Position numbers and translations under genes: made by a program. The notes beneath the pieces were generated by a model. It had not been told where the DNA came from. It did not search any database and saw nothing but the letters and a program-made list of their open reading frames with translations. A stretch of DNA of 64,000 nucleotides, from assembly GCA_963978545.1 (NCBI GenBank), contig OZ021723.1, forward strand, positions 46,202,069 through 46,266,068. The letters run 5' to 3'. Numbering within the stretch: the first letter of the stretch is position 1; each line of letters starts with the position of its first letter. Below are positions 34,886 through 46,593 of this stretch, piece after piece. Source of the stretch: Linyphia triangularis. Its lineage: Eukaryota > Arthropoda > Arachnida > Araneae > Linyphiidae.

Positions 34886-35730
34886 GGTGCGAAAAAATAA
34901 TTTTTGAGAATTTATGGAAGCAAGGTTTTTACAATAGAAAGTATTTTTAAAAACTTCATACAAACAAATTATACGAAAAGCAAGAGGGACAAGTAGCATA
35001 AATTTTTTTTTATTAAAAAGTAAAAATAACTGATGAATCAAATAATTCCGAACTATCAAGTAAATGGCGTATAAATAATTGCAAAAAACAAACTCTTTAA
35101 AACATGGTTTTATTATAAATAAGGAAAACGTTCCAATGAATATAAACAAGCAAACAAGACCATTAACTAGGTAACTACAACATTTTAAAGACACTTAAAG
35201 TATAAGAAATAAATAAAATTTTAAATTACCATTTTAGATTATAATTATTCTTTAATATACTTCCCATTCACTAACCTTTACAAATAATAAAAGGCTTTTA
35301 AGTTTTTAATAAAATTCTCTGGTGCATTATTATTTACTGCTACTGCTTTGTTAATGTGATTAATTTCTATATTATTATCCTATTAAGATAGCATTAAAAA
35401 CTAGAACCTCTGCATTTTCAGTAATTATAGGCTCCTTCTTCCATTATGGGGTACCTTGTACATTGTAATAAAATTATTTTTAATGAAAAACCAAAAACCT
35501 TGCCTATCAGCTTGGCTTTTATTACTAGCTAAAATCTGACTTCCATTGAATTTCCTCAAGATAACTTTTCATATGAACTTAAAAAAATACTAAACAGCAA
35601 GTTGCGATGGCAGATAAAGTTTTATTTAATAGGGATAGGCTTAACATTTGGTATTAGAACCAGTTCCATTAAATTTAAAATAAAGGTAGCCATAATTAAG
35701 CAACGCTTTTTAGAAGTAGCCGGTAGAAAT
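34886..35730. other. Unassigned DNA beside Helitron-like ends
   Basis: A 111-codon minus-strand frame (34859-35194) overlaps this stretch without any recognised domain. It is probably element body or intergenic DNA. Confidence 0.4.
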
Positions 35731-36749
35731 CTGTCTGTATACATAAAAAGCAAAACCCTCACTCACTCATTTATAACTAATTCTCCCACTTCCCACATAG
35801 TCAAAACTCTGAAATTTGGTATAGATGTTAACAAGGATAAACATAGAAAAAGTAAACTATTCCGATCTCGACTGACCACCTCTAAGGAATCGATTCGAGG
35901 TCAAATGTTCCACTTTCCATATAGTCACAACTCTAAAATTCAGTACAAATGTCAACATTGACAAACCGAGAAAAAGTTAGCTATTTCGATTTCGAATAAC
36001 CAATTTTAAAGGATAGAAAAGGGGTCAAACGTTCCGAACTAGATATTTTCAAATGTCTCACTTCCAGTGCAAAGAAATTCGGTACAAATGTCAAACATAG
36101 AAAGGGTAATATATTTATATCTCGATCAACCAATTTAAAGGGGTCGAAAAGGGGTCAAACGTTCCAATTGAGAGATATACAAATGTTCAACTTTCAATGT
36201 AGTCATAGCTGATATTTGGTCCACGTGTTAACAAGGGAAAGCATACAAATAGTAAACTGTTGCAATGTCGACCAACCATTTCTAAGGTGTCGAAAAGGGA
36301 TCAAAGATTAAAAATGATTGCATCTCAAATGACTCATTTCCTGTATACGAGGTCACAACTTTTTTGTCAAATTTTAAAGGATCGAAACTTTCCAAACGAG
36401 ACTTTCTAACATATTACAACTCTGTTACAATTCTGCAATTTGATGCAAGTATCAATGAGGTAAGCTATTTCAATCTCGATTAACTAATTTTAAAGGGTCG
36501 AAAAGAGACTGAAAGTTTCATATGAGGAATATACCAATACCTCATTTCCAATATAGTCACAATTGTAAAATTTGGAATAAATGTCAATGAGAGCAAGCGT
36601 AAAAAAAAATAAGGTATTCCGATTTTGACTAACCAATTTTCAGGAGTCGAAACGGGATTAAAAGTCTGAAATGTGGAATGTATGAATGAGTTTTGATTGC
36701 AAAAATGTACATGTTAAAATTTCGTAGTGAAGCACGAGTATTCAGCTAG
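35731..36749 (+). mobile_element. Helitron-like element tail with about seven degenerate repeats, copy F
   Basis: Seven degenerate units share a variant of GTCGAAAAGGGGTCAAACG, with anchors near 35885, 36011, 36141, 36286, 36377, 36493 and 36641. Each also has a TAGTCACAACTCTGAAATTT-like part. The segment starts near a CTCACTCACTCATT motif and ends AGCACGAGTATTCAGCTAG followed by T, a Helitron-type 3' end on the plus strand. The 119-codon frame at 35602-35961 lies on the repeats and is not a gene. Confidence 0.55.
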
Positions 36750-37869
36750 TATACATATCCTTTATTTCCCCCTTTTTTCATCCCTTAAGGAGTGTGAAAA
36801 TAACTTTAGATCTACTTAGGCAATTTTTTCTATAGGTATCTTGATAAATCCAGATTACCGGTAATGCAATTTTATTTTTATATTTAGGTGTAAAGTGGGA
36901 CATGTTCATTTCTTGCTATCGACTAAACTAATTCGAACCGGATTGTACCCTGCAACGTCAAGCCACAGTTTTTTGATACGCCAGTCACTTTAGCTAGTAA
37001 ACATACAATACACTTTTATATACCACTGATACCACAGGGAAATTATTTCCAATAAATAAAAAAAAAAAAAATTTAAAAAAGGGAAAAAAATACTAAACAA
37101 AGGGAAAATAGTTTTTAAAAAATGGTCAAATCTTCGCAAATAGCGTTTCAAGATGGAAAGCATATGAAATATTATTTTCAAAACTTAATGGATTCGTTTT
37201 GGTATTAAACTTCATTCACAAATTTCCTGAGAAAATTCACCCGACAGATTGAAGTCCCATGTAAACGCTTTAAGTTCTATATTTCCAACTGGCAGCGAAA
37301 ATTTTTACTAAAGTTTTTTTTTTCTTCTAGTTCTTTTACCCACAAAATACGATTTCAGTAGCCCACTATCAACTAATGTTTTTTTTTTTTCCATGAATAC
37401 CACTTTGTCATGAACTCAGAAACCCACACACAAATATTTATGAATTGATTACTATAAGCTACAGACTAATCTAAACAAGCACATTTTAATGATGAATATC
37501 CTGTATATTCAGTTCAATCCAAATAATTTTTCGCATTAACTTTAATATGTTGTTTGACTTAACGTTACAAGGTTGGGTAAACATTTAATTTCAATACTGG
37601 GAAGTTGAAAAGGAATACATGGGTGGTATAAATTAGGATTAGGGAAGCTAATAAATTTAAAATATAACAAATCAAGTTTCATCTGCTGAAACATTTGGTC
37701 AAACGGGAATTTCCATTTTAAATTTTCCAAAATACTATGTATCAAATATCATCCAGAACATGCTATTTTGGAGTTCAGTCTACCAAATATGCATTCGAGA
37801 GAGTCATTGATCAAGCCTAGGTTTAATTTGCATTCAATGTTACATTTATTTTACTAAGGGTAATTTCAC
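36750..37869. other. Intergenic, nothing recognised
   Basis: AT-rich with short A and T runs. No gene or repeat family was identified. Confidence 0.55.
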
Positions 37870-38190
37870 CCTAGTAACAGAAAACCTTGCACAAACATAC
37901 GTATTCTTACGCAAACATGCCATACCACATTTATGCTTCATCGCTTACGTCAACCACTGCACAAATAAGGAGAAGACACCTGTCGGAGCTTCTAGAGCTG
38001 TTTTTGCAATTAGATTGGTTAATTATTAGACTCAACGACCTATTTGTGTGCACAATAACCACTAAGCAGGCCTAGACTTACAGCTTAACGTTGATTCCGA
38101 ACCACAAAGCACATCCATGCTTAAACCAGGATTCGAATCCGGCATTCTCGATATGGGAAATCAGTCATCTAACCACACAGCCATAAGGGA
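37870..38190 (-). mobile_element. tRNA-derived SINE on the minus strand (family 2)
   Basis: On the minus strand the head has a box A-like TGGCTGTGTGGTTAGATGAC (38164-38183) and box B GGATTCGAATCC (38129-38140), spaced as in a tRNA. The ends do not pair as an acceptor stem, so this is not a functional tRNA gene. A less AT-rich body of about 240 bp follows to the left. The left boundary is approximate and no target duplication was seen. Confidence 0.6.
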
Positions 38191-41184
38191 GATTTTGCTA
38201 TCAGAATGGGCAGATTGATGGAGATTGTAGAGATTTAAAAATTTGATTCTCAAGAGTCGGAGCATAGCATTTCAGAGAAAAAGAAGAAATTTTGATTTTT
38301 CTCAATGCTATCATTGGAAGGTGTTTCATAAATACCAGAATTCTATCGAATACTTTTACTCCTTACTTCAGAGTAACTAAAAAATTTCTGTAAGTGTACG
38401 TGACAAGCGCATTCCACCAAAAATCATTTCTAGCGATTGGAATGCAACACTGTCTCAGATAACATCAAAATTCAAGCTAACCCCACTTCAAACATCAATG
38501 AGAGGGCGAAGGAAACACTGATCTCTACAACTTCTGGATAACACATGCTTGGTTACTGACTTGAAGTTAAAGAAGGCTTAATAATCACCATAGAAATCTA
38601 TATTATCAACTTCCCCCAAAACTAGTTCAATTTGTTTGTAACTATGGGCAACCTATTTCAAAGCATTATGGGGGGAAGTATTCAAATGACATCGTCTGCT
38701 TTCACAGTAAAAACCGCTAATAAACAATCCAGAAGTTGTAGTAGAGATCAGTGGAAGGAACACTCCCTTCTCGATATGGAGATCAGATGGCTCATTTACT
38801 TACTTCTTACGAGCAATGGAGAAAAGGACAACAGTGCCACTTTTGCCAACTTTAGTGCATAATACAATGAAAACTAAATGATTTTAAATCTTAAAACAAT
38901 GAAATTTCTCTTACACCACTTTTCGTTCCCCGGACTCAGTTGCTCGTGTTCACATTACTGACATTCCAATCCGCACGCGCTTTCGTGCTTAAAGTTTTTG
39001 CTTGTTACACTTTCTAATTCTAGGCTTTGAGGTAGATACTGTAAAAGTCGCGCTCTGAACTCTTCCCATGGACTTAGACAACTGGAACGATGTACAGCCT
39101 CTGTTTTCTCATGACAAAATAAGTCCATAAACGCATGAATGAAAATTAAATGCCACACGCTTAATTATTTTGTTTTTTCAACTTAATTAGAACCTTGAAT
39201 TTTTAATTTATAAAATGTGGTAAGGAAGTAGTTAGTAGTTCGTGTTTTCACTTACATCCTCAACGAACTGGAAGACTTTTCTTCAACAAAAGTTCTAGTT
39301 TGGAGTTTTGTGAATATGTTATTCTAGAGTAAAAGTCTAAATCATACAGATTATGAAATTTCAAAGGCATAAATAGACAGTAAGTAACTTCAATTACCTA
39401 AATAATCAAAATAAAATTTATATATTTTTTTAATTTCTAAACATCTTTTACTTGAATATCTATGCAGTCTATATAAATTCTAGTTTATTTTCATAATTAT
39501 ATATTGAAATAAATTTGGTTTATAAAATAATATTCTTTTGTATGATTTCAATTTTAACTAATAATAAAAATAATTATCTTTCATTAAAAGTTTTAGTGTG
39601 AATTTATATAAACATGTTATTCTTAAGCCGGACGTCTGAATAACGCGGAAAATATTCATGGGCATTCAGTCAACTACTATAAGTAATAAAATTAGAAATT
39701 TATAATATATTTATTATAATCAAATAAATACGTTATAAATTTCTAAATATGTTGTATTTATCTATGTGGTAATTGCACACTCTAACACATTTCCAAATTA
39801 GTTAAATCTGCAATAAATGTTTTATTATTATTATTATTATTTTTTTTTAATGCTTTTCTTACACATAGATTAAAAGAACTGTTGCGGTTTTATAATTCGT
39901 ATATAATTTATTATTTTAAAGGGTATTTTTTCCTTTCTTTTTTTAATTTTATTTTATTAACATTAAAAAAATGTTTTTAAAAAAAGCAAAACAACATTTA
40001 AGAATACATAAATTGCGCAATTACTAAAATACACGCTGTCTGAATAAAAGTTTCATTGCAGCAACCAAAACAACTTCGCAAAGGAAATGCAAATTTTTGT
40101 ACGTATATTTTCTTACTTATGCTTGTCAACATTAGCCAAAAATAAAATTATTTCCAAATAGGAGGATATTTTAAAAGATGTCATATTCAATTTTTTAAAA
40201 ATTTTAAGCATTTTCATATTTCTACAACCTGGATGATTGTAAAAATAATCAAGAAATGCTGCAAAGTAAAAATGAATTAGATTTTGAATGTGTGTTGACA
40301 CTTTGGTTTATTATAAACAGAAACAATTGTAACTCTGTGAAACAAAAAGGGATTAAAAAATAGTAACATAAGAAATAAATTAAACTTGCATTTTAACACT
40401 TGTTTATGCGATGTCATTTTGCACTTTTCTACCTTTCGGTGTTTTTATTTAGGAAGATAGTCTGTTGTGGGAGATTATTTTCTTTAAATCAAACAGGTGT
40501 GTATACACCATAAAACTTCAAAGAAAAAATAAATTAGTTTAAGTTATTCTTTATAATTATATTTTCTTACTTCAATAGTCTAAAAAGTTGTGAAAATGTA
40601 TTTAAATTAAATATTAAAAAACAGCATTTTCTAAATATTATAAAAATAAATATTAGATTTCAAATAAACTGTAATTTCGCAAACCTTTTAATTTACTATT
40701 AGTAAAACTGTCGCATTATATCTCAATAAATGGATATCTTATTCATACGGTTACAGCCATATTTCACCTGATCAAACAAAATTGAAACAGCACGATAGCA
40801 TTAGTTGCAGCTGTTGTTTATTAAAGCCATTTGTTTCTTTTCTATGCATAATTTGTTTGCTAACTTCTTTAGTGTATCTTTACTGAATCAGCAGTTAACA
40901 TTACTGCTATCGTTCAAACGAAATGAAATTTGTTCAAGTTTCACATAAAACATTGAATGAATAAAAGTAGCGATCGCTTTTTCAATCTGTAAAAGGAAAA
41001 TTGAAATTTCACGAGCACAAGTTCTCGAACCTTTTGTAATATTTCTTATAAAAAATAAAATGTAGTTGAGTCATTCAACAATTTTTTTTTAATAAGCTGG
41101 TTTCAGCCACTATTATGAAATTCGCGTGCATCTAACAAAAGAAAACAAATTATGTTTATTAAACTGATTCATTGAACCAATTTT
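38191..41184. other. Intergenic, nothing recognised
   Basis: Mostly AT-rich. 38191-39130 is less AT-rich and contains short frames (38632-38862 plus, 38955-39158 minus) with no recognisable domain. Confidence 0.5.
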
Positions 41185-41480
41185 TGGGGCTCCCGATAAC
41201 CCAGGCGGTAGAGTATCGAGCTCATAACCGGAGGGTTGCGGGTTCTGTCCTCGGTCTGCCAAATATCGGTGTGTACCTAATGGGGGCTGGTGCACATTAA
41301 ATCTGTCTTGGCCTCAATGTCCTCTCGTTGGTGTGGTAGGGTTGGAGAGAGGGGTTTACACTAGAAGATTTCGATCTCGTATTCTTCTAGATGCTCAAAA
41401 TTACGAGACGTATTTGGCTGTGTTAAGCACTTTATAAGATAGACAGTTGGTGGTTTCAAAAACAAAACAAAACAAACAAA
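41185..41480 (+). mobile_element. tRNA-derived SINE (family 3)
   Basis: The head reads GGGGCTCCCGATAACCCAGG, with box A-like GGCGGTAGAGTATCGAGCTC and box B-like GGTTGCGGGTTCTGTCCTC. A unique body follows (TGGGGGCTGGTGCACATTAA, GAAGATTTCGATCTCG, ACGAGACGTATTTGGCTGTG), and a CAAAA-rich tail ends near 41480. It is unlike the SINE at 17522 apart from the promoter boxes. No clear target duplication. Confidence 0.75.
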
Positions 41481-41805
41481 TTTTTTTTTTAAATCATTAG
41501 ACAATTAATGGGCGCGAAAGAGACCAGGGAAAACCACATGTATAGAAAAATTTTAAGTTATCTTTATAAAGGTGAGCAATAAAATTTTCTGTGACAGAAA
41601 AATGATTGATATTAAATTTGTACATCGATTTTATTTTTGTTATATATAAGGAAGATACCATACTAATACCTGGTAAACGAGTAAGACTATCTCAACACTT
41701 ATGAAGTTTTAGTACCTGAACTCATTACATGCATAAATTTAAATTCTTTCTAATAGAACAAAGTCCTGTAAAATCACAGTTTCTACACACTTATTTCCAA
41801 ATCGG
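41481..41805. other. Spacer between two SINEs
   Basis: AT-rich, with no feature recognised. Confidence 0.5.
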
Positions 41806-41992
41806 AAAGCCCACCAAACGGTATAGTGCTTAGCGTGCTAGCTTCTAGACCACGAGGTTGCGCGTTCGAGTCCCGTGTTAGGCATAGGTGTTTGTAAATG
41901 TATGTTGGCATGTCTAATGACGAATGTTTCGGCGCATTATAGCCCTCGTGTTGCTGAAGGCGCCAGATAATCTGAAAACAACCAACCAACCA
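41806..41992 (+). mobile_element. tRNA-derived SINE, second copy of family 1
   Basis: Closely matches 17536-17714 through CCAAACGGTATAGTG, TTAGCGTGCTA, GTTCGAGTCCCGTGTTAGGC and GGCGCCAGATAATCTGAAAA, ending in CAACCAACCAACC. Differences include GTGGTT to GTGCTT in box A and GCGGGTTCGAG to GCGCGTTCGAG beside box B, which would weaken the promoter. No target duplication is obvious. Confidence 0.85.
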
Positions 41993-43228
41993 CATAGTAA
42001 AAGAACTGAACATAGAGACCTCTGGAAGGCGCATTTTTTTTTCATGCTTATAATTTTCCGGTCGAAATATTTCACATTAGGTCTCTTCCAATAGTTTTCA
42101 CATGATCAAGATATATAAATGCACCTTTTCTCCTCCTCTCTCGCAAAACTGACGACCGGACATTTCAGAAAAAGAGTCTGTCATTCAGTCTATAATGAAA
42201 CATTAAACAGAGCTCGCATGAAGGCTCAAACCGGAACACAATAAACGTGAATTGCTATGTTGTCGGAATGGCTTCTCGACTTCCACGCAAACATTCCAAC
42301 TTTCATGGAGTATGGAAAAGGGAGGAATAACTGGGCAGTCATGCGTGCAAACTGGCCATGAATCTGAAGTCACAATGATGGTTAGTTTACTCATTTTGGA
42401 GAAAATTACTGCTTTGAAATTACACGTTCTCATGAGTTCCCGTGACAATGTTTGATTCGAATAGTTTAGGAATCGGAATATTGTTCAGTGTGATAAGATC
42501 TTTAAATTCGAATATTTGTGGATAGATTTTACGAATGGGAAACTTAGTTTTCATGTAAGCGTAATTATGGAACTAGAATTTTTCATTAAGAGTAATTTTG
42601 AGATTTTCGAAAACTTTGAAATAGTATTACTGCATTTTAAATAAATAGCTAAAAGTCAAAATGATAAATTTAATGCGCACACCCAATTTTTCAAACGAGT
42701 TATTTTGTGAGCATAGTTTTTTTTAACTAATGCCGGCATTTTTTTTTTTGGGAACTGAACAAGATAACAACTGAGGTTATGAAATACTCCCCGATTCCCT
42801 TACATGCATTATTTTCTTGGTGGTATTATTAACATTGACAGATATGAATTTAACATTTTGAAACTACTTGTATGTGAAACTAGTACAAACCAGTTTGTGG
42901 TGTACAAAGAAAATTATTTTGGAAGTTTTATAATTTCACCAAAATACCAAAGTGAATGTTTTGCTTAAAACATAGTCCTTTGAATAGTACACTTACAGGA
43001 AGCATGGGAATCACGATTACATAATATGGAATATAAGTAAGATGTAATTTGTGATCCATCTTTCTGATTTCACTACTTTCTTGAGCTGATAACTTCACCA
43101 TCCTAATGGGGTTTGTTTAGATTTTCATTCTTTTTGTTGAATTTATTTAATTTCAGACCCCTAATTGAAATAAATATGCTGAAAATTTCCGACATTTTTT
43201 CAGCATTCCAAAACGATTGAAAAAAATA
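41993..43228. other. Intergenic, nothing recognised
   Basis: 42100-42450 is less AT-rich, with overlapping frames on both strands (42203-42448 minus, 42252-42455 plus). Neither shows a known motif. Confidence 0.45.
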
Positions 43229-43306
43229 GCCATCGGGAATTAAACTCAACTCAAATTCTTGTAATCTAGTGCACGTGACCTTAACCACTTAACAATCTGG
43301 AATGCC
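43229..43306 (-). mobile_element. Possible degenerate tRNA-like SINE head
   Basis: On the minus strand, TTGTTAAGTGGTTAAGG resembles a Ser/Leu-type box A, but the box B region is eroded. The match is weak and may be chance. Confidence 0.3.
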
Positions 43307-44756
43307 AAAAAAATCTTTCTTGTTAAAAGAATTTTAAAAAAAAGAGAGACAATTTTCACTAAATTATTTTTTCAGTTTTAACAAAAAAAAAATTACCAAA
43401 CGTTTTTGATACCATTCACAAAAGCTTCGTATCTTAAGTTGGAAAAACAACCTTTTTTTTTTCTTCTTTTCTACGCATATTTTTCTCATCATAAAATTAC
43501 ACCGATTTTTAAGATTTTATATTTCTTTTCCTCAACTTTGACCAATTTCGACAGCTGTAAAGAAACTAAGTCAGTGGCTATTTTCAATGCCGAGTTGTAA
43601 ACCCTTTAATACCTATCGTTATATCGAATGCATATGTTACAGCTAATTTGATAAAAATCTGCTATTATGTAAAATTACAGGTTATTTTATTAAATAAAGT
43701 ACAAAACAAAACCTGGTTAATAAGGCAGATTTAAAAATAAATTCATTACTTTTGCTAATTATTTTTTAAAATACCCAATGTAAACCGGTAATATGATTAC
43801 TTTTATAGGATTTTTTCATGTTTAAATTAAATGATCGTTTTATATAGTAACCAAAGCACTGCCGCTATTATAAATAATTCCAAAAAAAAAAAATTTAATT
43901 CAGTTTTATTACGAAACACTTAAAAAAATGTCAAATTGCGAAATCATATTTCTGTAAACAATTATTTATTAGAACAGCACAACCTGTCATAACATTTCGA
44001 ATTATACAGAATATAACTTTTTTTTTCCACAACTGCATTTTGATGATAAGCACTTTCCTTTGCAGTCACGTTTCTTAAATCCTAGACCACCTGCGATTGA
44101 CTGCTTCCTAACACACTTTCTAACAGAAGCAACCACATTGGAAATTTGCTCTTTGTTAGGAAGATCTCTTTACAATCCAGTATTTATTATATTAACCATG
44201 GGCTAACAGTTATTATACCTAGTTAATGTGTCAAATTTAATAAAAATTAGCACATTTTATTCTATTAACAAGATACTTTTTATGTGTAATAATTAGCTAA
44301 TATAATAAATATTAAGAAACTGATAATAATTTGTCATACTAACCAATAGTGATAGTTATTTTGTAAAATAACCAGTTATTATGCATAATATCCCAATTAA
44401 TATAATTAGCCGTAGGAAGAGAAATATTTATAGAGAATTGATCTTTCATCTTGGAGTTATGATTTGTTAGCGAGGCGGAATGCTGAAAGGTTCATATATT
44501 AAGCCTGAAACAACAACAAAATGTGTTGAATTTTATGTAATTAAACACATCATAGAAAAATTCATTTTTAAGTAACACCTGCTGTTATAGTTATTGAAAA
44601 TATTTTCTAAAAGCACAGTAATCTCATAACGAATTTTGGGAAATTTAATTACCTGATTTTTAAAATAAGTTTTTATTGAAAAAGTAAAAATTATGAATAA
44701 ATTATTTAATTTTTTTGCAAAGTTTATTTCTTAATTTCTTCATTAACCATTTAAAA

Positions 44757-44825
<69 letters not shown>

Positions 44826-46353
44826 AAGAAGATTATAATTTTTTTAAATAAGTGATTTAAGGATTATACTTTTTCATTTTTAATATGGATGAAGTAATTA
44901 TAAGGAATGTATGAAAAATCGAGCTTATAAGAGTATCTATTTAATACTTGGCTTTTTCTTTCTTGGTTTCCTGCATTGATATATGAGGGTCTCAAAATCA
45001 TTCATGCAAGAATGGGCCAAATGTGGTATATCTAATAGTTAACTTAGTTGGTTATTATATAAATCTCATTTGGGTCGATTTTTGCATGAATGGTTTTGAA
45101 AATACGGGGTAGAAACAGCAAAAATCGAATTGTGGGATGGTTCGTTTAGGCGCTCACTGTCTCGTATAACTTAAGCGCTTTTTATTTATATTTGTTTATG
45201 TGATACCCAATACCAAGAACTCTTTTAAATTTATTGAATTATAAAAGTAATTATTCAGCAATTTCGTAATATAGCTTTATGTAAAATGAAAAATTGCTAT
45301 TCAACAAATTTTTATTTCCATTCAAGTTTAAAAATCAAATCACATTCCATTACTTCAAAGTTTTTTTTTTTTTGCAGTTTTATTAGTTAAACTGTCAGCG
45401 TTAATATTTCAAGATGGTTGTGAGAAACTTATAAATTAAAATTAAAAGTTTCAAATGGATCGTCAGTCTGTTCCTCATAGTCCTAATTTATAATTTTTGA
45501 ACCACAATATCTGCCAAAGCATATCTGTAAGACGGATAATTTTTTGCCAAGTATAATAACAATAATTAAAGCTCATTGACAAAATTTGAAATAAAATAAT
45601 TGGTGTGTTTTAGAAACCTTTAACTTTTATTAGCTAGATGTTTAAAATTTAAGGCAATAATGTTATTTAAACTTATTCTTATAAGAAATTTTTAATATAA
45701 CCCTTTACGTAGCTATTTTATTTTTATTTTTTCAGTTTATATAAGATTCGGAATTTCAAAACGGAACTTTTTTAAACGTTAATTGGATGTTTTGACAAAT
45801 AAATTACTAGCAAGTCCAAAGTGTACTGTAATTTTAAAATCCACTCAATTTAAATTTTTGTTCCCCTTAGTTTCAATTTTCTTTCCTTTCTAATACATTT
45901 CATTGAGAAAACATTACATTATGACCAATACATTAAAGCGATATTGTATTTTTAATCAAATTTGAAAGAAACGAATTATTCATATCTCTTATAATCAGCA
46001 ACCAAAATGTAAATTATTAGAAATACACTATTGTTGCATTTAAACTAAACCACAAAGCTAATTGTAAAACTTTGTTCCTGAACTTTTCAGAACAAAAGAA
46101 AAAAACTACAGTACATGAAATGTTTTCTATTCAAATTTGAACTTTTCAAAAGTAATTGTTAAGCATTTTTGTGGTTCATTTTCTTCGCATCACAATACAC
46201 ATGCAATACGAAGACAATTTCCCATACTAGGCGTGTGTTGCCTCTGATCTAGGAGTATGATTTCGATCACTGGATAGAACCTATTGAGGAATGAATTTGA
46301 TGCACATTTCTCAAAACTTACTTCTTGCAAAATGTATAGCACATTTTTTATAC
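43307..46353. other. Intergenic; (TA)n-T26 compound tract at 44761-44820
   Basis: No gene is supported. A (TA)17 tract runs into 26 T at 44761-44820. Confidence 0.6.
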
Positions 46354-46593
46354 AGAGCATCCATAATTAAAGTTCAATTTTCAAAAAGCTGATCACAAGT
46401 TTCAAAAACTACTGGTCAGAATGACTTGAAATCTGACCTATATATATTTGAAGAAGTGGGAAACAGTATAGCATAAGAAAAAAAACTATTTCGAAATGAT
46501 TTTTCTTGTGATATACCACTGCTTTTTAAAAGCCAGGATCTGGCATAGGAAAAAAGTCATGCTTTTTTGAAATTGAACTTTAATTGTAATCAC
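46354..46593. repeat. Inverted-repeat element (about 240 bp), MITE-like
   Basis: ATTAAAGTTCAATTTTCAAA at 46366 is matched by the reverse complement of 46561-46584, with two differences over 24 bp. Homology fades outward (CATCCATAATTAAAG against GTGATTACAATTAAAG). There is no coding capacity. Boundaries are approximate. Confidence 0.5.

Noticed and set aside
35602..35961. 119-codon frame
   Set aside because: It overlaps the degenerate repeat array of a Helitron-like element and has no domain.
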